Source of the DNA: an uncultured Muribaculaceae bacterium
GTDB lineage: Bacteria; Bacteroidota; Bacteroidia; Bacteroidales; Muribaculaceae
Assembly (NCBI GenBank): GCA_910587915.1
Contig: CAJUOB010000001.1
Location: forward strand, 131,351-195,350
Reading direction: 5' to 3'
DNA length: 64,000 nucleotides
Part shown: positions 8,883-16,716 of the stretch, piece by piece
Layout: every line of letters begins with the position of its first letter
Numbering within the stretch: the first letter of the stretch is position 1
Position numbers and translations under genes: made by a program
Notes under the pieces: generated by a model
Database searches by the model: none
What the model was told of the DNA's origin: nothing
The model's input: the letters and a program-made list of their open reading frames with translations, nothing else

Positions 8883-10100
8883 ATGAATATAGCCAATCTA
8901 CTCAAGATAGCGCTCAAGGCGCTGAACAACAACAAGCTCCGCTGCTTCCTCACCATGCTCGGCATAATCATAGGCGTGGCATCGGTCATCACTATGCTTG
9001 CCATCGGCCAAGGCTCCAAGGACAGCATCAAGGCGCAGATTTCCGAAATGGGGTCGAATATGATTATGATACACCCCGGCAATATGCAGCGCGGAGGTGT
9101 GCGCCAGAGCGCCGACGACATGCAGACCCTCAAGGTAGAGGACTATGAGGCACTTGGAGAACTCGACGGCGTGGCAGCCGTGTCGCCGTCGGTGAACACC
9201 GGCGGACAGCTGGTGAACGGAAACAACAACTATCCGTCGACCATCTACGGAATCACGCCCGACTATCTCGACATAAGGAAACTCAAGGTGAAGGACGGCA
9301 CCATTTTCTCGGACCACGACATACACACCGCCGCAAAGGTGTGCGTGCTCGGCAAGACTGTGGTCGACAACCTATTCCCGAACGGCGAAGACCCCGTAGG
9401 GCGTGTGGTGCGCTTCGGGTCGATACCACTCACCGTGATAGGCGTACTCGAACCCAAGGGTACCAATACCATGGGCATGGACCAGGACGATGTGGTGCTG
9501 GCGCCCTATACCACCGTGATGAAGCGCATACTTGCCATCGACTATATACAAGGGATATTCGCCAGTGCGGTCGACGAGGACCACACCGACGAGACCATAG
9601 ATGAAATCACGGCCACACTCCGCATGCGCCACAAACTCAAGGACGATGCCGACGATGACTTCGACATACGCTCGCAGCAGGAGCTGAGTGAGATGATGAA
9701 CTCCACCAGCGACATGATGACCGTACTTCTGGCATGCATAGCCGGCATATCGCTACTTGTGGGCGGTATCGGCATCATGAACATCATGTATGTGTCGGTG
9801 ACCGAGCGTACCCGCGAAATCGGTCTGCGTATGTCGATCGGCGCACGAGGCATCGACATACTGTCGCAGTTCCTCATAGAGGCGGTAATCATCAGCGTCA
9901 CCGGTGGTGTGATAGGCATAATTGTGGGAGTAGTGGCATCATGGCTTGTGACCATGATAGCGCACTGGCCTGTGTCGATACAGATGTACTCTGTAGGCCT
10001 ATCGTTTGTGGTATGTACCGTCACCGGCATATTCTTCGGCTGGTATCCGGCTCAGAAAGCCTCGAACCTCGACCCCATCGAAGCCTTGCGCTACGAATAG
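8883..10100 (+). CDS. MacB-type ABC transporter permease
   Basis: 405 residues: one N-terminal transmembrane helix (RCFLTMLGIIIGVASVITMLA), a MacB periplasmic core domain (about 45-245), then three helices of the FtsX-like domain from about 278 (LLACIAGISLLVGGIGIMNI, the VTERTREIGLRMSIGARG cytoplasmic loop, and two more helices). It ends with PAQKASNLDPIEALRYE, the usual family terminus. Last gene of the TolC-adaptor-ATPase-permease operon. Its stop is 4 bp from the stop of the convergent hybrid regulator, with no visible terminator between them. Confidence 0.93.
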   Translation: MNIANLLKIALKALNNNKLRCFLTMLGIIIGVASVITMLAIGQGSKDSIKAQISEMGSNMIMIHPGNMQRGGVRQSADDMQTLKVEDYEALGELDGVAAVSPSVNTGGQLVNGNNNYPSTIYGITPDYLDIRKLKVKDGTIFSDHDIHTAAKVCVLGKTVVDNLFPNGEDPVGRVVRFGSIPLTVIGVLEPKGTNTMGMDQDDVVLAPYTTVMKRILAIDYIQGIFASAVDEDHTDETIDEITATLRMRHKLKDDADDDFDIRSQQELSEMMNSTSDMMTVLLACIAGISLLVGGIGIMNIMYVSVTERTREIGLRMSIGARGIDILSQFLIEAVIISVTGGVIGIIVGVVASWLVTMIAHWPVSIQMYSVGLSFVVCTVTGIFFGWYPAQKASNLDPIEALRYE

Positions 10101-10104
10101 AATA

Positions 10105-13100
10105 TTATACGGTGAAACGCGAGGCGTATTGGCCCGGAGTGCAGCCGAACATGGCGGCGAAGCACTTGCTGAAATAGCTTGAGGAACTGAAACCGACCAT
10201 ATACATCACCTCGCTCACCGAGAACTTACCCTGCTCCAGAAGCATGGCGGCCTTACGCAGGCGTGTTTGCCGGATATAATCGACCGGCGACACGCCTGTC
10301 AGTTTCTTTATAAGGCGGTAGAGTGTCTTGGATGGAATGCCAAGGCTACGGCACACGAAGTCGACATTGAGGTCGGGGTTGGCGAGCTCATTCTCTATCA
10401 ACTCCGTGACGGCTGCAAACTGCTTTTCGTACATCGACTCCTCGGGCACCGTTTCCGTACGGGTGGTGCGTTCGAGCAACTCCGAGCGGCGCAGATGCTC
10501 CGCACGCCCCAGCAACTGACGTACCTTGGCCGTAAGAACAGGCGCCTCGAAGGGCTTTGCCATGAAAGCATCGACACCTGTATCGATGCTTTCTGCCTCT
10601 ATGCCCGGGCTATCCTTGGCAGTAAGTAGTATTATAGGAGTAGCGGCAGTGGCAGCATTCTGGCGCATGCGGCGGCTCATCTCGAGTCCGGTCATGACTG
10701 GCATCATCTCATCGGCTATTACTATGTCGGGACGGAACGTCGAAGCGAGTGCCAAGGCTGCTTTGCCGTTGTCGGCTGTTGCCACGTTGTAGTCGGCCTT
10801 AAGGAGCGATGCAATGAAAGCGGCGATGGGCTTGTTGTCGTCGACCACGAGCACACGTTTGCGGCGGTCGGTGTCGCCGGTCGCTCCGTCGGAGTGCTCG
10901 GCTTCAGACTCTTCAGCCTCGGGCAGAGGGAAGGCAAGATGGAAAGTAGTGCCATGGCCCGGCTCACTCTCGAGAGAGATAGAACCACCAAGGAGACGGA
11001 CATACTGTTTTACCAGATACAGTCCGATACCGGTACCCTCTTGTTCGGCAGCGGTGCGAGGCGAACGGTAGAGGCGATGGAACACCAGCTGCTGCTCATC
11101 GGCAGGAATGCCAACGCCGTCGTCGCTTATGTCGATGAAATATTGTCCATCGGCTTCATGGACGGCACATCCGATGGTTGCATCGGCGCCGGAATATTTC
11201 ACGGCGTTCGACAACAGATTGTTGAGCAGCGATTCGAGCTTCACAGCATCGGTGCGCACATATATGTGGTTTACAGCAGCCGAAAACACGAAATTGCGTC
11301 CCGGCCATGCCTTGCGGTAGGATTCGAATATGCCCCGGCAGAAATCGACCACATCTATGCGGGAGAATATGAGCATATCGTCGGAAGCGGTCTCGAGCCT
11401 GTCGATTTCCACAGTCTGGTGTATGAGCGAATTAAGCTTCAATGCATTGTTATAGGCCGTTTCCACATCATCGGCCTGGTCGGGAGGAAGCTTTGCAGTG
11501 CGCATCTTGCTCAGAGGTCCAATGATCATGGAAAGGGGCGTCTTGAGCTCGTGCGATATATTGGACAGGAAGAACAGGCGGTGCCTTACAGTGGCAAGGG
11601 CATTGCGGCGCTCAAGATCCTCGATGTGCCGTTCGTGACGGCGGGCCGAGCGGATGGTGAATGCCGCCGCAATGGCAATTGCAGCAAGTATATAGCCAAC
11701 TATCGCCCATGCCGATGTGAACCATGGCTGGGCCACCTTGATGTGAAGTTCCACCGGAGCACGGCGCTCGCCGGCCACCGCAATGGCAAGGCGATGACGA
11801 CCCGGCGTGAGCGATGTGATACGGACTTTATTGTCGCCATCGTCGAGCAGTTGCCATGGGCCGTCGTCGAGACTCCACCTGAAACGAAGATACTCTCCCG
11901 GCGAAAACATGGCCGTGCCGACATCGACAGCGATGTCGCGATTGTCGGCCGGCAGCTCCACCATGCGGAATCCGTCGCCGGAATTCTGGTCGACTGTCAA
12001 AGTGCGACCTCTGTCGACAACCTGCAGCACCTCTATGCGCTCATCGGTAGCCTGTGCGAGCAACGGTGCCGGTTCGGCCACCACAAGCATGTCGTTTGCA
12101 CCAAGATATGCTTTGGACGTGAGACGGTCGTAGTATATGACCGAATACTTTTCCTCGGGCAGCGGTATCATGCTCATTTTCCCGGTGGCAGGGTCAAGAC
12201 TCCAAACGGCGTTACGGGTGGCAATCCATATGTCGGATCCGACAGCTGCCATGGCGCTGACAGACTGGTCGGAGCCTGCAGGGAAGCGGAAAAGGCTGTC
12301 GAGGGGCGTTCCATCGGGAGAGAAGGCGGCGACACCACCGTAGAATCCTACCCAAATGCGACCGGCAGCGTCGGTGCATATCACTTCGGGATTGTCGGCT
12401 CCCAGACTACGGAGCGGCACGCGCCCAATGCGGCCGGTCTCGGCGTCGATACGTGTCAGGGCTGTATCGCGGAAATTAAGTATCCATTTGTTTCCACGAT
12501 CGTCGCGCAGCATACGTCCTATATATTCGTTGGGCAGCCCATCGGCCGGACTTATCAGACGGTCGGCAGTGTGAGAGCGGCCTTCGGAGCGAAAGCGGTC
12601 GAGCGATTCCACAAATATACCACCGAGATATCCGGCCATCCACAGAGTGCTGTCGGCAGGCTCCTCGATGATGGAATATACCCAGTTGGCCATGGCCCGA
12701 TGGGTGCTGTCGGTGAGGCGATGGTGGCTGAATGCGTGGCGTTTGCGGTCGTAGAGATTAATACCACCGTCGGTGCCGAGCCATATATTGCCGCGCGAAT
12801 CCTCGTAGATGTCGCGCACACGGCTATGCGACAAGGCGTGCCCGTTGTTGCCGGCGAGGAACCATTCGGGAGAGCCGTCGGCATCGAGCCTTATGACACC
12901 GTTAGACCCTCCGAGCCACAGATTTCGGTGTGAGTCGCGCAAAATAGCGGTGATATCCTGCCCTTCGCCGCATCCGGTGATGTCGGCAATATTATATATC
13001 TGTACAGGCGAGTCGATGTCGGCTATTGAGATTCCGTCTTCAGTACCAGCCCACACATTACCGCAGTCATCGGTCATAAGCGACCATACGACATTCGAGG

Positions 13101-13977
13101 AAATCGACGACAGCGACCGCGAGTCGTGGCGGAGCAGGCGTGCCGGCTGTTCCGGCCGGAGCAAAAACAATCCATTGTCAGTTCCGGCGAGGAGCATCTT
13201 TCCCGGGGCATTGCAGATGGCTTTCACCGAATATCCGTCGCAATCGGCCACATTTTCCGAGACCCCGGTCGACGGAGTATAGCGTAGCAGCCCCGACTCC
13301 GTACCGAGCCATATGGTGCCGTCGGTATTATCACGGCAGATCGTATTTACGAAAAGATTCGGGGTCTCGCCATGTGCGCTCACGGGCAATTCCTCGAATG
13401 CACCGTCGGCATTATAGCGGCCGAAACCATTGTATGTGCCTATGTAGACACTGCCATCGGGAACCGGAAGAATAGAATATACAGCCTTGTGAGGCAATCC
13501 GTCGGCCGGACCTTCGAAACGATCTTCATCGAGGTTATAGAAATAGAGCCCGTCGAGGGTTCCGAGCCACAGCCGCCCGCGGTGCAATGCCATGGCGCGT
13601 ATCTCGCGCGGCGATTCATGCCATCGCACGCTCTCTATCCTTAGAGTGGACGGGTCGATGGCATAAAGGCCGTCATTGGTTCCGGCATATATGCGGTCAC
13701 CCGCCTCTACCATGGCATATATCTGGGCATGGAGAGGATAGCCACTGTCGAAAAGACACGGATAAGTATCGTAGCCGGTGAAAAGATACACGCCGTTGTC
13801 GGAGCCAATCCAGGTGCGGCCCCGGCTATCGCGGAAAATATCGAACACAGTGCGTCCCGAATCATCGACACCGTAGTTGAACCAATAGACCGGAGCCTCG
13901 CCCAGTCGTGCATGCGCCCGCGGCGAAAGCAGAGCGCACAGCATGGTAAAGATAAGGATGAGAAGATGTTTTTTCAT
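10105..13977 (-). CDS. Hybrid two-component system sensor/regulator (HTCS) of the galactan locus
   Basis: A 1290-residue one-protein regulator. Signal peptide MKKHLLILIFTMLCALLSPRAHA; then two seven-bladed Reg_prop propellers (repeats such as GRTWIGSDNGVYLF and GNIWLGTDGGINLY) and a Y_Y_Y domain up to about residue 755, forming the periplasmic ligand sensor. One membrane helix follows (about 763-785). The cytoplasmic part has HisKA (SNISHELKTPL, His809), HATPase_c (NLLSNAVKYS; GTGIGLYLVKQY), a receiver (phosphoacceptor Asp1089 in VIADEMMPV) and an AraC-type helix-turn-helix at the C-terminus. HTCS proteins bind oligosaccharides and activate adjacent glycan genes; being divergent from the galactan genes, it is their probable activator. 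Confidence 0.95.
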   Translation of the reverse strand: MKKHLLILIFTMLCALLSPRAHARLGEAPVYWFNYGVDDSGRTVFDIFRDSRGRTWIGSDNGVYLFTGYDTYPCLFDSGYPLHAQIYAMVEAGDRIYAGTNDGLYAIDPSTLRIESVRWHESPREIRAMALHRGRLWLGTLDGLYFYNLDEDRFEGPADGLPHKAVYSILPVPDGSVYIGTYNGFGRYNADGAFEELPVSAHGETPNLFVNTICRDNTDGTIWLGTESGLLRYTPSTGVSENVADCDGYSVKAICNAPGKMLLAGTDNGLFLLRPEQPARLLRHDSRSLSSISSNVVWSLMTDDCGNVWAGTEDGISIADIDSPVQIYNIADITGCGEGQDITAILRDSHRNLWLGGSNGVIRLDADGSPEWFLAGNNGHALSHSRVRDIYEDSRGNIWLGTDGGINLYDRKRHAFSHHRLTDSTHRAMANWVYSIIEEPADSTLWMAGYLGGIFVESLDRFRSEGRSHTADRLISPADGLPNEYIGRMLRDDRGNKWILNFRDTALTRIDAETGRIGRVPLRSLGADNPEVICTDAAGRIWVGFYGGVAAFSPDGTPLDSLFRFPAGSDQSVSAMAAVGSDIWIATRNAVWSLDPATGKMSMIPLPEEKYSVIYYDRLTSKAYLGANDMLVVAEPAPLLAQATDERIEVLQVVDRGRTLTVDQNSGDGFRMVELPADNRDIAVDVGTAMFSPGEYLRFRWSLDDGPWQLLDDGDNKVRITSLTPGRHRLAIAVAGERRAPVELHIKVAQPWFTSAWAIVGYILAAIAIAAAFTIRSARRHERHIEDLERRNALATVRHRLFFLSNISHELKTPLSMIIGPLSKMRTAKLPPDQADDVETAYNNALKLNSLIHQTVEIDRLETASDDMLIFSRIDVVDFCRGIFESYRKAWPGRNFVFSAAVNHIYVRTDAVKLESLLNNLLSNAVKYSGADATIGCAVHEADGQYFIDISDDGVGIPADEQQLVFHRLYRSPRTAAEQEGTGIGLYLVKQYVRLLGGSISLESEPGHGTTFHLAFPLPEAEESEAEHSDGATGDTDRRKRVLVVDDNKPIAAFIASLLKADYNVATADNGKAALALASTFRPDIVIADEMMPVMTGLEMSRRMRQNAATAATPIILLTAKDSPGIEAESIDTGVDAFMAKPFEAPVLTAKVRQLLGRAEHLRRSELLERTTRTETVPEESMYEKQFAAVTELIENELANPDLNVDFVCRSLGIPSKTLYRLIKKLTGVSPVDYIRQTRLRKAAMLLEQGKFSVSEVMYMVGFSSSSYFSKCFAAMFGCTPGQYASRFTV

Positions 13978-13987
13978 GATGGTACTG

Positions 13988-13995
13988 CAAAGATA
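13988..13995 (-). promoter_or_regulatory. -7 box (TATCTTTG) of the HTCS gene
   Basis: The reverse complement of 13988-13995 matches TAnnTTTG exactly. Only 10 nt separate it from the ATG at 13977, so transcription would start a few bases before the start codon, giving a nearly leaderless mRNA. No clear -33 TTTG is seen. Confidence 0.55.
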
Positions 13996-14085
13996 TGTAT
14001 AATCCGTGGGCCCAGCGGCATAAAGCGGTCAAATGACAATACAAATCGGACACATCCTATTGTAGAACGCCTGAAAAGGGCATTT

Positions 14086-14111
14086 TGTCCGAAAATTGTC
14101 CTAATCTGTCC
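14086..14111 (+). promoter_or_regulatory. Three TGTCC direct repeats one helical turn apart, possible HTCS binding site
   Basis: TGTCC occurs at 14086-14090, 14097-14101 and 14107-14111, with periods of 11 and 10 bp. An inverted copy (GGACA) lies at 14048-14052. The array ends about 10 bp before the possible -33 element of the galactan genes, a usual place for an AraC-type activator. The binding role is inference. Confidence 0.45.
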
Positions 14112-14120
14112 GCTGTGTGC

Positions 14121-14151
14121 TTTCACACTTGCGGCTGTATATCTAATTTCG
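14121..14151 (+). promoter_or_regulatory. Possible weak promoter of the galactan operon
   Basis: TTTC at 14121-14124, a 19-bp gap and TAATTTCG at 14144-14151 form a one-mismatch version of TTTG-N19-TAnnTTTG. The start codon of the GH-A enzyme follows at 14169. A weak core promoter fits activator dependence. Confidence 0.4.
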
Positions 14152-14168
14152 CATCGACCAAAATCACC

Positions 14169-16676
14169 ATGAAACACAAACTCAGAAACCTCCTATTTTC
14201 GATCGGCGTGCTGACGGCAGCACACGCCACCGCCCTCGACGGCGGCCCATACTACGGCACCAACTACACAGTGCCGTTCGCCCATGCCTACCGTTCGCTC
14301 GACAAGCTCGGGGTAGATCATCGCGCGGCCATCGACCGCGATGTATATCACTTCTCGCGACTTGGGCTGAACGCATTCCGCCTGCATCTGTGGGATGTGG
14401 AAATCAGCGATGGCGAAGGCAACCTTCTCGACAACGAGCACCTTGCCCTGGTGGACTATCTGCTCGCCCAGCTGGAGAAGCGCGGCATAAAAGCCATACT
14501 TACGGCGCAGACCAACTTCGGCAACGGATACCCCGAGCGCAACAGCAATCCCAACGGCGCATTCTCCTATAAATACGAGAAATGCCATGTGCACGACGAT
14601 GCCGCCGCACAGGCAGCTCAGCAACGCTATCTCGACGCCTTGGTGCGCCATGTGAATCCATATACCGGCAAGAGCTATGCCGCCGATCCGTCGATCATAG
14701 CAATAGAGATAAACAACGAGCCGTGCCACAGCGGAACCCACGACGAAATCACCGCATATGTGAGCCGTATGGCCGACGCTATCCGCCAAGCAGGATGGAA
14801 GAAAGACATCATCTATAACGTGTCGCACAACCTGTGGCGTACATCGGCTTTCTACCGTGCTCCCATCGACGGCACCACCTACCAGTGGTATCCCACAGGC
14901 CTTGTGCATGGCTCCACCCGCAAAGGCAACTTCCTGCCCGTGCTCGATAGCTACGACATACCCTTCGACACTGTTCCCGGCTACAGCCAACAGCCGAAGA
15001 TAGTGTATGAATTCGACCCTGCCGACGTGCTCGACACCTACCTGTATCCGGCAGCGGCGCGCACCTTCCGCAAAGCCGGTTTCGAATGGGCCACACAGTT
15101 TGCCTACGATCCCATCGACATGGCGCGGTTCAACACCGAGTATCAGACACACTTCCTCAACCTCGCCTACACACCCGGCAAGGCCATAGGCATGGCGATA
15201 GCAGCCGAAGCCATGAGGCGCACCCCTGCAGGAGCTGACTATGGCAAGTATCCGGCCGATACCGTGTTCGGACCTTTCACAGTGAGCGCACGCCGCAACC
15301 TGGCTATGCTCAACGACGGTGAGAAGTTCTACCATACCAACAATACCACCGACGCGCCCAAGGCTCCCGGGAAACTTCGCACGGTGGCCGGTACAGGCTC
15401 CTCGCCTATAGTCACTACCGACGGAACCGGAGCATACTTCCTCGACCGGCTCGAAAAGGGTGTGTGGCGTCTGGAAGTGATGCCCGACGTTATTATAACC
15501 GACGACCCGTTTGCAAAACCATCGCTGGAACGTGAGGTAGGCGTGATCACCGACGCGACCGTGAGCATGACCATCAACCTGCCCGAACTTGCAGCCGGCT
15601 TCCGCTACAAAGGCGAGCGAGGCAAGGGCATGGCACAGGGCAAAAGCATATCTGTGCTCCCGGGCGTATACGTGCTCGCTACCACCGACAAAGCTATTGA
15701 TGCGTGGGGCCCCGACCGCAGCTATGGCGATGGCTTCCGCAAGGTCGGTGAGTATACCATGCCGCCTGTGACTCAGCTATCCTCACCCATAGTGGTTCAC
15801 CAACCGCAGCGCTATGCCCGCTCAGGCGAGGCACTGCACATAAAAGCGACCATAGCAGGCGAACCCGACTCGGTTAAGATATATCCGGCCACAGCCGACT
15901 TCTGGCGCGATGACAACGTACTCGTGCCTATGAACAAAACCGGGAAATACGAATACAGCGCCACCATCGAGCCACGCGATATCGGTAAGAAAGACAGGTT
16001 TGACTATCGCATAGTGGTATTCAAAGGCGAACGTGCCGCAACCTACCCATCGGGTGATTCCGGCACACCACTGGACTGGGACTTCGGCGCGGGCCGGGGG
16101 GCTGTCGCATGCTTCACCACCGCCATGCGCCCCGCCGGAGCTCCCCTTGTCCTACTCGATGCGGCAGATGGCATGGCTGGCACAGAGCTTTCCACCATCC
16201 CCGAGGTATGGGGTAGCATACGGCTCTCAGCCACTGCGGCGACGGCATTCTCGGCCCCGACATTGGTGCTTGAGGCTTCTGAGAAACTTCCGGCCATAGA
16301 GACCGCATCGGTGAGCCGCCACGTAGCGGAGCTGACACCGGAAGCAACCGAAGCTACCCGAATTGTGCTCTACACAGGAGCCATCGACGGATCGGACACT
16401 CTCCGGATCGGGCTGACAGATGCCGACGGATTCACCTTCTGGCAGACAGCACCGATAAAATCCGATTCGAGCATCGAGCTGCCTCTTTCGGGTTTCAGTC
16501 TGGGCGAGACGCTGCTCAATCCGGCTCCATACCCGTCGTTCCTGAAGCGTCGCTTCGAGCCGGCACCGGGCCAGACAGCAACATTGCGGCCTCAGGATAT
16601 CGAAGCGGTGACTCTTGCCACCGATAATCCTACCGGACCATTCCGCATGGAAATAAGATGTGTCACACTTGAATAA
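14169..16676 (+). CDS. Clan GH-A glycoside hydrolase (GH5- or GH147-like) of the galactan locus
   Basis: The ATG at 14169 starts a signal peptide (MKHKLRNLLFSIGVLTAAHATA); the frame stays open upstream but without one. The 835-residue protein opens with a TIM barrel: LGLNAFRLHLWDVEISD, then IAIEINNEPCHSG with the acid/base Glu184 and PKIVYEFDPADVL with the probable nucleophile Glu281, the clan GH-A pair on strands 4 and 7. From about 400 residues on come beta-rich accessory domains. The sequence is too divergent to place in a family by eye. Because the neighbours are a GH53 and a GH2, a beta-galactosidase role like GH147 (a clan GH-A family found in a Bacteroides galactan locus) is plausible; a GH5 mannanase-type assignment is the alternative. 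First gene of the operon, 40 bp before susC. Confidence 0.75.
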   Translation: MKHKLRNLLFSIGVLTAAHATALDGGPYYGTNYTVPFAHAYRSLDKLGVDHRAAIDRDVYHFSRLGLNAFRLHLWDVEISDGEGNLLDNEHLALVDYLLAQLEKRGIKAILTAQTNFGNGYPERNSNPNGAFSYKYEKCHVHDDAAAQAAQQRYLDALVRHVNPYTGKSYAADPSIIAIEINNEPCHSGTHDEITAYVSRMADAIRQAGWKKDIIYNVSHNLWRTSAFYRAPIDGTTYQWYPTGLVHGSTRKGNFLPVLDSYDIPFDTVPGYSQQPKIVYEFDPADVLDTYLYPAAARTFRKAGFEWATQFAYDPIDMARFNTEYQTHFLNLAYTPGKAIGMAIAAEAMRRTPAGADYGKYPADTVFGPFTVSARRNLAMLNDGEKFYHTNNTTDAPKAPGKLRTVAGTGSSPIVTTDGTGAYFLDRLEKGVWRLEVMPDVIITDDPFAKPSLEREVGVITDATVSMTINLPELAAGFRYKGERGKGMAQGKSISVLPGVYVLATTDKAIDAWGPDRSYGDGFRKVGEYTMPPVTQLSSPIVVHQPQRYARSGEALHIKATIAGEPDSVKIYPATADFWRDDNVLVPMNKTGKYEYSATIEPRDIGKKDRFDYRIVVFKGERAATYPSGDSGTPLDWDFGAGRGAVACFTTAMRPAGAPLVLLDAADGMAGTELSTIPEVWGSIRLSATAATAFSAPTLVLEASEKLPAIETASVSRHVAELTPEATEATRIVLYTGAIDGSDTLRIGLTDADGFTFWQTAPIKSDSSIELPLSGFSLGETLLNPAPYPSFLKRRFEPAPGQTATLRPQDIEAVTLATDNPTGPFRMEIRCVTLE

Positions 16677-16716
16677 CCGACATAAGCCAATAATAATCCA
16701 AAATCATAATAAAACC

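Noticed and set aside
10894..12933. 679-codon plus-strand open frame within the HTCS gene
   Set aside because: Antisense to a well-supported regulator; no recognisable motif, no signal or promoter; same codon-bias effect.
14085..14168. 28-codon N-terminal extension of the GH-A enzyme
   Set aside because: It overlaps the candidate regulator site and promoter, and the signal peptide starts at 14169.
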